The notes beneath the pieces are model-generated. The model was not told the origin of the DNA. It did not search any database and saw only the letters and a program-made list of their open reading frames with translations. From positions 62,001-126,000 of the forward strand of contig NZ_JAHPIV010000008.1 of the NCBI RefSeq assembly GCF_019039105.1: 64,000 bases of DNA, in the 5' to 3' direction. The stretch's first letter is position 1; each line of letters opens with the position of its first letter. Made by a program: the position numbers and the translations under genes. This stretch comes from Desertibacillus haloalkaliphilus (GTDB lineage Bacteria > Bacillota > Bacilli > Bacillales > KJ1-10-99). Positions 48,268-57,216 of the stretch are shown in pieces.

Positions 48268-50985
48268 CTAGCTAGCCTTTTTTTCTGAACGAGTAAACAA
48301 ATGAACGCCACCAAGAGCAACTGTTGGAATCGCTGCAAAACCTAAAATCAAGAGCCATTCTCTAGGTGTAACAGCAGTCGTATGGAAAATCGTTTGTAAT
48401 GGTGGATAATAGATCACAACAAGCATCAATAAGATCGATGATAAAACCGCAAATACGAGATATATGTTTTCAAATGGATTTCGGTGGAACACCGAATGTT
48501 CACTACGACAATCGAACACATGAATCAACTGCGCCATCACTAATGTCACAAAGGCAATTGTTTGAGCCCGTGTTAAATCATCAGGGTTCGCTTGTAGACT
48601 TATCGCAAATGCCGCTAATGTAACGATCCCGATCATAAATCCACGACTAATAATTTTCCAACCGAGCCCTCGAGCAAATACACCTTCATTAGGGCTACGC
48701 GGTTTTCGTTTCATCACGTCATCTTCCGGTTGATCAAGACCTAAGGCCATCGCTGGAAGTCCATCCGTCACTAGGTTAATCCATAAAATTTGAATCGCCA
48801 CTAATGGTAATGGCATTCCGAGCATCATCGCAAATAACATCACCAAGATTTCACCGACATTTGAGGCTAACATATAGCGAATAAATTTACGGATATTCTC
48901 ATAAATATTACGTCCTTCTTTAATAGCTGCTTTAATTGTAGCAAAGTTATCATCACTTAAAATTAATGACGACGACTCTTTGGCAACGTCGGTACCTGTG
49001 ATCCCCATTGCAATCCCGATGTTAGCTGCCTTTATTGCAGGTGCATCATTAACTCCATCCCCTGTCATCGCAACAATGTGCCCCTTGGCTTGCAAAGCTT
49101 TAACGATTTTTAATTTATGCTCAGGTGACACGCGGGCATAGACATACACATCATCGACAATCTCTTCTAATTGCTTAACACTAATCCGAGATAATGTATT
49201 TCCGTCAAGCACTTTCCCATTTTCAGGCAAAATTGAAAGTTGCTTTGCAATCGCTTTTGCTGTCACAACATGATCACCTGTAATCATGACCGTCTTAATC
49301 CCAGCTTGACGACACTCTTTAATTGATTGAGCGACTTCTGGACGTGGAGGATCAATCATCCCTTGAACACCAACGAAAGTAAAGTCCCGTTCAATCTCCA
49401 CTTGATGTAACGGTTGGTTTGTAGCTAACGGGCGGTAAGCGATCGCAATCGTACGTAAAGCTTGGCTTGCTAAGGACGTGATCGCACCTTCCACTTCTTG
49501 TTTTCGTTGATTCGTAAGATTCTCTGTCCGACCATTCCAAGTAATCGATTTACTATTCGCTAAAATCACATCAGGCGCCCCTTTAGTGACGACAAACCGT
49601 TGTCCATTGGTATCTTCAACTACGACACTCATCATTTTTCGTGTCGACTCGAACGGAAACTCTTGAATAAGCTTATAGTCTTTCGTCAGTGATTCTTTCG
49701 AAATCCCTGCTTTCATTCCACTAACAAGAAGGGCTCCTTCTGTCGGATCCCCGTCAAGAACATACGTGGACTTCTTCTTTTTTAGCAACCCATCCTTTAC
49801 CGATTTTTCCTGGATCGCAGCATTGTTACACAACACGCCATACGTCACAAGTTGCTCAAGCGTGCGTTCCTTCCGAGGATTAATTTTCGTTTGTCCGCTG
49901 TAAAACTCACCACTTGGCTCATAACCTGTTCCTGTTACATTCCACACACGTCCACCAGACCACAAATGAGTGACCGTCATTTTGTTTTGTGTTAACGTTC
50001 CTGTTTTGTCTGAACAAATCACCGATGCACACCCGAGCGTTTCTACAGCCGGTAATTTCCTTACAATCGCTTTGCGCTTGATCATCCGTTGCACACCTAG
50101 TGCAAGTGCCACGGTAACAATCGCTGGCAAACCTTCAGGAATCGCGGCGACGGCGAGTGATACCCCAGCTAAAAACATCGTATAAACATCATGACCTTGT
50201 AAAACACCAAAAACAACAACAAGTGCCGTTAATAAAAGCGCAACCGCAATTAACACCTTTCCGAGCTGCTCCAGTCGACGTTGAAGTGGTGTCGCAAGTG
50301 TTTCCGTTGATTGTAGTAAGTGGGCAATTTTACCCATTTCGGTTTTCATCCCAGTGGCAACGACAATTCCAAGGCCACTTCCTTGGGTTGCCATCGTACC
50401 CATGAACGCCATATTCTCTTGATCACCAATCGCTAAATCTTGTCCGCCAATCGGACGATCATCTTTCTGGACCGGCACCGATTCACCCGTTAATGATGAT
50501 TCTTCAATCTGAAGTCCATTTGTTTCGATTAAACGTAGGTCAGCACCAACACGATCCCCACTCGTAACTTTAACAAGATCCCCAACAACAACTTCACGAG
50601 ATAAGACACGCGTCCACTCACCATCTCGAAAAACTGTCATCTGCGGAGCAGATAGCTCTTTTAAAGCTGTTAACGATTTCTCGGCTTTTCGTTCCTGCAC
50701 AAAGCCGAGGATCCCATTTAAGAGCACAATGATCATAATTGTAATGGCATCAATATACTCACCTAATAGCCCCGAAATCAGCGTTGCTGCAAGTAAAACG
50801 AGCACCATAAAATCTTTGAACTGCCCTAAAAAAACAAAAAAAGCAGATGGTTTCTCTCCTTCATCGAGCATATTGTACCCGAATTTTTTTAGGCGCTTCC
50901 TCGCTTCCTTGTCAGATATCCCTTCCTCAATGTTTGCTCCGGTAGCTTTTTCAACCTCGTCTATCTGTTTTTCATACCACTTCAT
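48268..50985 (-). CDS. yloB: P-type ATPase, SERCA-like calcium transporter (YloB)
   Basis: Membrane pump of the P2A class, probably calcium-exporting. The 905-aa protein has an N-terminal cation-ATPase domain, TGES (SLTGESVPV), the phosphorylation site [26 protein letters not shown] and about ten membrane segments, with the metal-site motif [10 protein letters not shown] in TM4. Start [11 protein letters not shown] at 50985 is chosen over an upstream frame. In B. subtilis yloB lies next to yloA (rqcH), as here. Confidence 0.94.
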   Translation of the reverse strand: MKWYEKQIDEVEKATGANIEEGISDKEARKRLKKFGYNMLDEGEKPSAFFVFLGQFKDFMVLVLLAATLISGLLGEYIDAITIMIIVLLNGILGFVQERKAEKSLTALKELSAPQMTVFRDGEWTRVLSREVVVGDLVKVTSGDRVGADLRLIETNGLQIEESSLTGESVPVQKDDRPIGGQDLAIGDQENMAFMGTMATQGSGLGIVVATGMKTEMGKIAHLLQSTETLATPLQRRLEQLGKVLIAVALLLTALVVVFGVLQGHDVYTMFLAGVSLAVAAIPEGLPAIVTVALALGVQRMIKRKAIVRKLPAVETLGCASVICSDKTGTLTQNKMTVTHLWSGGRVWNVTGTGYEPSGEFYSGQTKINPRKERTLEQLVTYGVLCNNAAIQEKSVKDGLLKKKKSTYVLDGDPTEGALLVSGMKAGISKESLTKDYKLIQEFPFESTRKMMSVVVEDTNGQRFVVTKGAPDVILANSKSITWNGRTENLTNQRKQEVEGAITSLASQALRTIAIAYRPLATNQPLHQVEIERDFTFVGVQGMIDPPRPEVAQSIKECRQAGIKTVMITGDHVVTAKAIAKQLSILPENGKVLDGNTLSRISVKQLEEIVDDVYVYARVSPEHKLKIVKALQAKGHIVAMTGDGVNDAPAIKAANIGIAMGITGTDVAKESSSLILSDDNFATIKAAIKEGRNIYENIRKFIRYMLASNVGEILVMLFAMMLGMPLPLVAIQILWINLVTDGLPAMALGLDQPEDDVMKRKPRSPNEGVFARGLGWKIISRGFMIGIVTLAAFAISLQANPDDLTRAQTIAFVTLVMAQLIHVFDCRSEHSVFHRNPFENIYLVFAVLSSILLMLVVIYYPPLQTIFHTTAVTPREWLLILGFAAIPTVALGGVHLFTRSEKKAS

Positions 50986-51032
50986 CACCACACCCCACAT
51001 CTCAATCTTCTCTTCTATACAAGCCATCTATA

Positions 51033-51061
51033 TTCAGACATGTCCTAAAACATGCTATACT
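51033..51061 (+). promoter_or_regulatory. Probable promoter of rqcH
   Basis: TTCAGA (51033-51038), 17-base spacer, TATACT (51056-51061). The -35 is weak, the -10 is good. Confidence 0.5.
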
Positions 51062-51123
51062 GATTGAAGATCTAGTTAGCAAACGTAAGATTTAAACGAA
51101 AAGAATGAGTCGAGGTGGTACAT

Positions 51124-52836
51124 ATGTCATTTGATGGCGTTGTGACAAAGGCCGTCACAACAGAAATAGATCAAGCATTAACGTCAGGGAGAATATCCAG
51201 GGTCTATCAACCCTACAAAACCGAACTCGTTCTTGCGGTACGTGCACACGGAAAAAACCAACAATTATTCTTGTCAGCTAACCCCAGCTTTGCAAGAGTT
51301 CATTTAACCAGAGAAAAATATGCAAATCCAAAAGAGCCTCCGATGTTTTGTATGCTACTTCGAAAGCATATTGAAGGAAGCATCATTGAAAAGATCGATC
51401 AGGTCGATATGGAACGGATCATTACTATTGACTTAAAGGGAAAAGATGAAATTGGCGATATCTCGTACAAACAACTGATCATTGAAGTGATGGGGCGTCA
51501 TAGCAATATTATTTTAGTAGACAAACAGACTGGAAACATTCTTGATAGCATTAAACACATCACACCAGCTGTCAGCAGTTATCGTACCGTCATGCCCGGT
51601 CAAACCTATATCGCTCCCCCGAGTCAAAATAAACTCGATCCGTTAGACACTGACAAAGAAACATTTCTAAAAAAAATTGACTTTAACCAAGGGAAGCTTG
51701 ACCAACAAATCGTGGGTGCCTTCTCTGGGATCTCACCAATGGTCGCCAAAGAGGTCCTCCACAGGGCAGGGTTAGCCAACCGCGAGAGCTTAAGTGCATC
51801 GTTCTTGGAGATAACCGAACTCATCCGTAATCATCAGTTTGAACCTATGATGATTACATCAGGTCAAAAAGAATATTTCACCGTCATCCCTCTAAGTTAT
51901 GTAGATGGTGACAGGCGCAGATTCACCACAGTTAGTGAATTGCTTGATCGCTTTTATTACGGAAAAGCCGAACGTGACCGGGTCAAGCAACAAGCGTATG
52001 ACTTGGAACGATTTTTGCGAAATGAATTACAAAAGAATAAAAAGAAAATTAAAAAACTCGAAAAAACGTTAGTAGATGCCGATAAAGCAGAAAAATTCCA
52101 ACGCTACGGGGAGTTATTAACGGCAAACCTTTATGCGGTCAATCGGGGTGATAAAGAAATTGAAGTCATCGATTACTACGATGAGGCAGGACGAACCATT
52201 AGCATTGCTCTCGACCCGCAAAAAACACCTTCTGAAAATGCACAACACTACTTTCGCAAGTATAATAAAGCAAAAAATTCTGTTGCCGTTGTAGGCGAAC
52301 AAATCGAAAAAGCAAAGGAAGAAATTAATTATTTAGATCAGTTGATTCAGCAAATGGAATCAGCCTCACCAAAAGATATTGATGAAATCCGCGAAGAGCT
52401 TGCTGAAGGCGGCTATATTCGTAATCGCCAAAAAACGAAGAAAAAGAAGAAGCAAGACCAAAAGCCGCAACTAGAACGGTACGTATCAACAACTGGCATT
52501 GAGATCTTCGTTGGGAAAAACAATAAACAAAATGAATATTTAACGAATCGGTTCGCACGTCAAGATGAGACGTGGCTCCACACGAAAGATATTCCAGGTT
52601 CCCATGTGTTAATTCGCAGCCTAGATGTTGATGAACAAACATTATTTGAAGCAGCAAACCTTGCCGCCTATTTTAGTAAAGCGAAGCACTCCAGTTCCGT
52701 ACCTGTCGATTACACGAAAATACGACATGTCAAAAAGCCAAATGGGGCGAAACCAGGATTTGTTACTTACGAGAATCAAACGACCATATATGTGACCCCT
52801 GAAGAGGATTTAATTGTCAAATTAAGAGCGTACTAA
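51124..52836 (+). CDS. rqcH: Ribosome quality control protein RqcH (YloA, NFACT family)
   Basis: Binds stalled 50S subunits and adds C-terminal alanine tails. The 570-aa protein has the NFACT-N domain (MSFDGVVTKAVTTEI, LSANPSFARVHLT, VMGRHSNIIL), a helical/coiled-coil middle (about 300-430) and the NFACT-R domain (GIEIFVGKNNKQNEYLT, WLHTKDIPGSHV). Older name FbpA-like. Start at 51124 has GAGGTGG upstream. Plus strand, opposite to yloB, as in B. subtilis. Confidence 0.96.
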   Translation: MSFDGVVTKAVTTEIDQALTSGRISRVYQPYKTELVLAVRAHGKNQQLFLSANPSFARVHLTREKYANPKEPPMFCMLLRKHIEGSIIEKIDQVDMERIITIDLKGKDEIGDISYKQLIIEVMGRHSNIILVDKQTGNILDSIKHITPAVSSYRTVMPGQTYIAPPSQNKLDPLDTDKETFLKKIDFNQGKLDQQIVGAFSGISPMVAKEVLHRAGLANRESLSASFLEITELIRNHQFEPMMITSGQKEYFTVIPLSYVDGDRRRFTTVSELLDRFYYGKAERDRVKQQAYDLERFLRNELQKNKKKIKKLEKTLVDADKAEKFQRYGELLTANLYAVNRGDKEIEVIDYYDEAGRTISIALDPQKTPSENAQHYFRKYNKAKNSVAVVGEQIEKAKEEINYLDQLIQQMESASPKDIDEIREELAEGGYIRNRQKTKKKKKQDQKPQLERYVSTTGIEIFVGKNNKQNEYLTNRFARQDETWLHTKDIPGSHVLIRSLDVDEQTLFEAANLAAYFSKAKHSSSVPVDYTKIRHVKKPNGAKPGFVTYENQTTIYVTPEEDLIVKLRAY

Positions 52837-52857
52837 TCCAAAGATGTGAATTAAAAA

Positions 52858-52903
52858 CAGCACTGCCTCCCTCCTAAAATTGGAGTGACAGTGCTGCTTT
52901 TTT
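52858..52903. terminator. Bidirectional terminator between rqcH and moaA
   Basis: CAGCACTG pairs with CAGTGCTG, with an inner CTCC/GGAG pair, followed by CTTTTTTA on plus. The two genes converge here. Confidence 0.85.
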
Positions 52904-53933
52904 ATCCACCAATATGAGACATTTCAACTTTTGGCCGTTCTATGTCTGTCCGTTCAAACCTCTCATCCGAGTAACGATCGTCTCTCGTCTGCCAGATCTC
53001 ACGAATCAACTCTAGTAAGTAATCGTCACTTTTCTGTTCCCTTAACGGCCGCTTCAAATCATGACCTTTTGACCCAAATAAACAAGTAAAAAGCCTCCCC
53101 TCAACAGATAAACGGGCTCGATTACATGTTGAACAAAATGAATCGGTGACAGAAGATATAATTCCAATCTCTTCATTTGACCCTTTATATCGATACCTCG
53201 TTGCGACTTCACCACGATAATTTGCATCAATAGCCTCTAATGGCATTTCTTTATTGATTGTTTCAATAATTTTTTTCTTCGAGAACACTTCGTCTAACTT
53301 CCAACCGTTTGAATTCCCAACATCCATATATTCAATGAAGCGTAGAATATGACCACGGTTTCGAAAATATTTCGCCATTGGCAAGATGTCAGTTTCATTG
53401 ACTCCCTTTTTAACTACCATATTGACTTTCACCTGCAAGCCAGCCTCTGCAGCTGCTGCAATTCCGTCTAATACAGATTGAACACCTATACCACGACCAT
53501 TCATCTCTCCAAACCGTTCATTATTTAACGTATCTAAACTGACCGTCACACGTTGCAATCCAGCTTGCTTCAACCGTTTAGCATATGTGGATAGCAAGTA
53601 ACCGTTTGTTGTCATGCCAATATCTTCTATTCCGTCAATCCTTACAAGTTTTTCAATTAAGTGATCGACATTTTTTCGCATGAGTGGCTCACCACCAGTA
53701 ATGCGAATCTTTTTAATAGCAGCTTCTTTAACAAATAAGAGTACAAGTCGTTCTATTTCTTCAAAACTTAACAACTGCTCATTGCTTAAAAAAGGATAAT
53801 CCGGTCCAAACAGTTCAGCTGGCATGCAATAATTACACCGAAAATTACAACGGTCTGTAACCGATATTCTTAAATCTCGTAATGGTCGCCCCATTGCATC
53901 GATTAACTTACTTGCCGTTGTCATGATTTCCAC
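52902..53933 (-). CDS. moaA: GTP 3',8-cyclase MoaA
   Basis: First step of molybdenum-cofactor synthesis: GTP to the cyclic intermediate with MoaC. The 343-aa radical SAM protein has the N-terminal cluster CNFRCNYCM (C29, C33, C36), the [10 protein letters not shown] motif, the C-terminal cluster [10 protein letters not shown], and the required C-terminal Gly-Gly (SHIGG). It lies 82 bases after fdhD and supplies cofactor to the oxidoreductase at 57217. Confidence 0.97.
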   Translation of the reverse strand: MEIMTTASKLIDAMGRPLRDLRISVTDRCNFRCNYCMPAELFGPDYPFLSNEQLLSFEEIERLVLLFVKEAAIKKIRITGGEPLMRKNVDHLIEKLVRIDGIEDIGMTTNGYLLSTYAKRLKQAGLQRVTVSLDTLNNERFGEMNGRGIGVQSVLDGIAAAAEAGLQVKVNMVVKKGVNETDILPMAKYFRNRGHILRFIEYMDVGNSNGWKLDEVFSKKKIIETINKEMPLEAIDANYRGEVATRYRYKGSNEEIGIISSVTDSFCSTCNRARLSVEGRLFTCLFGSKGHDLKRPLREQKSDDYLLELIREIWQTRDDRYSDERFERTDIERPKVEMSHIGG

Positions 53934-54015
53934 CTCTCACTTCTCACTCATACCTCCGCTAGGAAACAATTTGCTTCTTTATCTTATTTTTTAATAGTAT
54001 AAGAGAATAAATTTA

Positions 54016-54843
54016 CTATACCTCAGCGCTTTGTTGTGCCCCGATTATACGTTCCGGATGTGTATATACATTCATACGTCCGCTACGAATAAAACCGACG
54101 GCTGTAATATTAAGTTCATCCGCCATTTTCAACGCTAAATTGGTCGGTGCAGATTTTGAAAGCATGATCCCTATCCCTATCTTAGCTACTTTCAATAAAA
54201 CTTCTGAGGAGATCCGACCGCTAAAGACGACTATTTTATCTCGGACTTTTATTTCGTTCATTAAACAATAGCCAAAAAGCTTATCTAGTGCATTATGACG
54301 CCCAATATCTGACCTTGTCACAATCATTTGTGAATCTGTACAAATAGCGGCATTATGCACCCCACCTGTATGTTTAAATTCATTGCTATTATTTTGCATG
54401 GATTCCATTAAATCCACACAAGATTGTGGTGAAACTTTTGTCTTCGTCATTGATGTTTTAGCTGTTTTAACATCATTATGAAAATAAAAAGACTGTCTAC
54501 TCTTCCCACAGCATGACCCAATAAAACGTTTTGAATGCATCTCTTGGTGAATACTCGGTTTATGGGTTAATTCAACATAGGCAAACCCACGAGTTTCATC
54601 AATGGATAGAGATTTCACATCTTTATGATAAAAGCGAAGCATCCCCTCAGAAGCCAAAAATCCTATAACAAGCTCCTCCAAGTGCGTCGGGGTACATACC
54701 ATTGTAGCAAACTCCTCGCCATTAAGTACGATCGTCAATGGATATTCAGTTGCAATTTCATCCTCAAAGTAAGTAATGACTCCTTGATCATATTTTGCAA
54801 CTGGGTGCAAAATTGTACTTGACTCTTCCATGATTATTCTCAC
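54016..54843 (-). CDS. fdhD: Formate dehydrogenase accessory sulfurtransferase FdhD
   Basis: Transfers sulfur from a cysteine desulfurase to the Moco of formate dehydrogenases. The 275-aa protein has the FdhD pattern: EELVIGFLASEGML, SCCGKSRQSFYF, TGGVHNAAI, RSDIGRHNALDKL, SGRISSEVLLK and SKSAPTNLAL. The loop that is CxxC in E. coli is CC-GKS here, so the second cysteine of that pair is missing. It is divergent from the formate transporter operon. Confidence 0.95.
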   Translation of the reverse strand: MRIIMEESSTILHPVAKYDQGVITYFEDEIATEYPLTIVLNGEEFATMVCTPTHLEELVIGFLASEGMLRFYHKDVKSLSIDETRGFAYVELTHKPSIHQEMHSKRFIGSCCGKSRQSFYFHNDVKTAKTSMTKTKVSPQSCVDLMESMQNNSNEFKHTGGVHNAAICTDSQMIVTRSDIGRHNALDKLFGYCLMNEIKVRDKIVVFSGRISSEVLLKVAKIGIGIMLSKSAPTNLALKMADELNITAVGFIRSGRMNVYTHPERIIGAQQSAEV

Positions 54844-54918
54844 CCTTCCCCTGCAATCAATCCTAACTTACCTACATCTGTTTTTAAATGGTACTTTGCA
54901 TAATTTATTTTTTATCTA

Positions 54919-54974
54919 AACACAAGATTATTGATAACACAAGACATTGTTTCATACGAAATTAAAACACAAGA
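54919..54974. repeat. Three AACACAAGA direct repeats before fdhD
   Basis: AACACAAGA occurs at 54919-54927, 54936-54944 and 54966-54974, in one orientation, spaced 17 and 30 bases. On the minus strand the first (TCTTGTGTT) overlaps a possible -35 TTGTGT with TATGCA 17 bases on. Direct repeats near a promoter suggest regulator binding; the protein is unknown. Confidence 0.5.
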
Positions 54975-55065
54975 CAAAAACTTGGCCGTGGTTCCTTTAC
55001 CGTTGTGGCATAATCTAACACACTCAAAATTTATAAATTTAATATTTTAATCACAAAAAATAATC

Positions 55066-55095
55066 TTGTCTATGATTCCGTTTACATGTTACACT
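55066..55095 (+). promoter_or_regulatory. Probable promoter of the formate transporter operon
   Basis: TTGTCT (55066-55071) and TACACT (55090-55095) with an 18-base spacer. A start near 55102 would place the whole two-hairpin leader at 55129-55292 in the transcript. Confidence 0.55.
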
Positions 55096-55128
55096 ATGTT
55101 CATACAAAGTTCACAATTTAGAAACATG

Positions 55129-55292
55129 ATTCACTTTGACGCGGGATAGCGAACCTGTCGCCGGTTAAAATGAATATCAGTTACATTATTTACCTGCATA
55201 CGTTGGGAAGAACACAGCGATCCTGTTTCAAACTAACCGTCGCATTATATTCTTTTTGGTATCCAAAAAGTTATATTGCGGCGTTTTTTTTT
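55129..55292 (+). ncRNA. Two-hairpin leader RNA with terminator, copy 1 (candidate regulatory RNA)
   Basis: Stem 1: ATTCA (55129) with TGAAT (55171), then CGGGATAG with CTGTC-g-CCG, loop CGAAC. Linker with ACCT (55192), six bases, then stem 2: GTTGG (55202) with CTAAC (55233), inside it GAA-c-ACAG with CTGTTTC, loop CGATC. A long terminator starts at the next base (55238-55283) with nine T after it. The same design precedes the oxidoreductase gene at 57217. I do not recognise the class; it looks like an RNA that senses a ligand or binds an antiterminator protein. Confidence 0.7.
55238..55292 (+). terminator. Attenuator terminator in leader 1
   Basis: CTTTTTGG pairs with CCAAAAAG, and below it CGTCGCATTATA pairs with TATATTGCGGCG with one mismatch; nine T follow. 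It lies 30 bases before the transporter start, so it must be overcome for expression. Confidence 0.88.
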
Positions 55293-55323
55293 GTGAATGT
55301 ACAAAAGGAGATGATTTACTAAA

Positions 55324-56583
55324 ATGGGTAAAACAAAAAATCGTTGGCTGATCGCCTTAGCTGCAGTCGGAATTCACATTTCAATTGGATCCGTATATGC
55401 TTGGAGCGTATTTACAAACCCGCTACAAGAAACGTACGGTTGGAGCTTAAGTCAAGTTTCTTTAACATTTAGTATTGCCATTTTATTTTTAGGTTTATCA
55501 GCAGCCTTCATGGGCCATTTTGTTGAAAAATATGGGCCACGTGCCTCTGGAATTGTTGCTGCTAGTTTTTTTGGGTTAGGAACAATTGGTGCTGGCTTTG
55601 CAGTAAACATTGAATCATTAATGCTCTTGTATGTTACATATGGGGTTTTAGGTGGCATTGGTTTAGGTGTAGGATACATCACCCCAGTCTCAACACTCAT
55701 AAAATGGTTCCCAGATCGCCGTGGTTTAGCAACAGGACTTGCGATTATGGGCTTTGGTTTTGCCGCGATGATTGCTAGCCCTATCATGAATAATTTAATA
55801 AGTTCTGTTGGAATAGCAAATACCTTTTATATTCTTGGGATAATCTATTTTATCGTTATGTTTAGCTCTGCACTATATATTGAACGACCACCAGAAGGTT
55901 GGATGCCAGAAGGATTCAAGGCAGGCGTTGAGAGTGGGAATAAAAAAACAGCTACTGATTTAGCTCAATTAAGTGCAAATGAAGCTGTAAAAACAAAACG
56001 TTTTTGGTATTTATGGGTCATGCTCTTTATTAATATTACTTGTGGAATTGCGATTCTTGCTGTAGCGTCTCCAATGGCACAAGAGATTGCAGGCATGTCA
56101 GCAGTCGCAGCTGCGACCATGGTGGGTGTTATGGGTGTGTTTAATGGTGGAGGCCGAATTGCTTGGGCATCATTATCTGATTATATCGGCAGACCTAACA
56201 CATATACTTCATTTTTCATTATTCAAATTATTGCATTTTTCCTTATGCCTTCTATGACGAGCGCAGTCCTCTTCTCTATTACTGTTTATTTAATTATGAC
56301 CTGTTATGGTGGTGGATTTGCTGCAATTCCAGCATACATTGGAGATGTTTTTGGAACAAAGCAACTGGGCGCAATTCATGGTTATATCTTAACAGCATGG
56401 TCTTGTGCTGGATTAGTCGGTCCAATCTTAGCGTCTTGGATTCGTGAAGTGACAGCAAGTTATGCTACAACTCTTTATATCTTTGCTGGGATGTTCATCG
56501 TTGCACTAGCTGTTTCACTGATCATTCGTGTAGATATTAATCAATTAAAAAAAGCAAACGAGCAACAAAAGCTAGCTAGTTGA
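55324..56583 (+). CDS. MFS transporter, oxalate/formate antiporter family
   Basis: A 419-aa protein with twelve predicted membrane segments. It is like OxlT and related OFA carriers: GSVYAWSVFTNPL, GHFVEKYGPR, WFPDRRGLATGLA and GGFAAIPAYIGDVFG. The gene has an AAAGGAG site and comes after leader RNA 1. With an MpsC-like gene and a formate-dehydrogenase-like gene downstream it probably moves formate or oxalate; the direction is not known. A different small organic acid cannot be excluded. Confidence 0.88.
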   Translation: MGKTKNRWLIALAAVGIHISIGSVYAWSVFTNPLQETYGWSLSQVSLTFSIAILFLGLSAAFMGHFVEKYGPRASGIVAASFFGLGTIGAGFAVNIESLMLLYVTYGVLGGIGLGVGYITPVSTLIKWFPDRRGLATGLAIMGFGFAAMIASPIMNNLISSVGIANTFYILGIIYFIVMFSSALYIERPPEGWMPEGFKAGVESGNKKTATDLAQLSANEAVKTKRFWYLWVMLFINITCGIAILAVASPMAQEIAGMSAVAAATMVGVMGVFNGGGRIAWASLSDYIGRPNTYTSFFIIQIIAFFLMPSMTSAVLFSITVYLIMTCYGGGFAAIPAYIGDVFGTKQLGAIHGYILTAWSCAGLVGPILASWIREVTASYATTLYIFAGMFIVALAVSLIIRVDINQLKKANEQQKLAS

Positions 56584-56641
56584 CTTTTTCATAACAGATG
56601 TCTACCATTTTAATCAATTAAATGTAAAAGGATTGACGTAA

Positions 56642-57010
56642 GTGATGAATAAATACGAAGCTGAATTTAGTAATCTTGTGCGTTCTTTTCGTAAAAAAAA
56701 TATGGGGAAAGGTCCGAGTAAAATTAACACAACCTTTTGTAAAAATTGGGCCATTTGTGAAATGGAAGGTAATCTTTCCCCCGTCGAGAAGTTTATCGCC
56801 ACAGCTGATGAAGGAAAACAACTTCTTCGAGCTGCAAGGACTGAAATGGTAAAAGACATGTATAGAAAAATTCCACCTACTGAAATGGAACAATTTTTAA
56901 ACTGTAACTTTGTTGATCTGTTTGTTGATATTGACATTGAGCGAGATTTTGGAATGTCAATCTTCATTTTCGATGAAAACATCGAAGAAAAATATAAAGA
57001 TAAAAAATAA
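56642..57010 (+). CDS. DUF2294 / MpsC-like protein
   Basis: A 122-aa soluble protein matching DUF2294 (PF10057), named after MpsC of the staphylococcal inorganic-carbon/Na+ system: KKNMGKGPSKI, LSPVEKFIATADEGKQLLRAAR and a beta-rich C-terminus. The function of stand-alone members is not known. Position between transporter and oxidoreductase suggests a part in formate/CO2 metabolism (inference). The start is GTG at 56642 with AAAGGA 9 bases upstream, or the next codon ATG. Confidence 0.8.
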   Translation: MMNKYEAEFSNLVRSFRKKNMGKGPSKINTTFCKNWAICEMEGNLSPVEKFIATADEGKQLLRAARTEMVKDMYRKIPPTEMEQFLNCNFVDLFVDIDIERDFGMSIFIFDENIEEKYKDKK

Positions 57011-57012
57011 CG

Positions 57013-57163
57013 TTCATCCCTCTCGTAGCGTTCCTGCGTTGAAATGAATATATCAACGTAAAACCTCTGGGCGTTGGCACTTGGTAGCGACCTGCTGAAG
57101 ACTAACCACCGTGAATCCACTTTCTTACTTGTTGGAATAGAATTTGGTTTGCGGTGTTTTTTT
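57013..57163 (+). ncRNA. Two-hairpin leader RNA with terminator, copy 2 (candidate regulatory RNA)
   Basis: Same design as 55129-55292. Stem 1: TTCAT (57013) with ATGAA (57044), inside it CGTAG with CTGCG, loop CGTTC. Linker ACCT (57063), six bases, stem 2: GTTGG (57073) with CTAAC (57102), inside it GTAG with CTGC, loop CGAC. The terminator begins at the next base. It lies 2 bases after the preceding stop codon and no promoter is evident, so it would act inside the operon. Confidence 0.7.
57107..57163 (+). terminator. Attenuator terminator in leader 2
   Basis: CACCGTGAATCCA pairs with TTGGTTTGCGGTG with one mismatch and several G-U pairs, then seven T. It lies 54 bases before the oxidoreductase start codon. 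Confidence 0.85.
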
Positions 57164-57216
57164 ATACTTAATGTTAATAAACGTTTTTAATAGAAGGACG
57201 ATTAGAAAGGAAGATT

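Noticed and set aside
56614-57120. Minus-strand frame of 168 codons across the DUF2294 gene and leader 2
   Set aside because: It is antisense to a recognisable DUF2294 gene and to the structured leader, with Phe/Ser-rich low-complexity sequence typical of an antisense shadow.
55129-57163. Leader RNAs as ANTAR dual-hexaloop antiterminator targets
   Set aside because: ANTAR sites have six-base loops with A at position 1 and G at position 4. The best folds here give loops of four or five bases starting with CG, and no ANTAR gene is nearby.
55129-57163. Leader RNAs as the known Moco riboswitch
   Set aside because: The context fits, but I see none of the long helical core and conserved purine-rich junction that I recall for that class, and the two-domain design differs.
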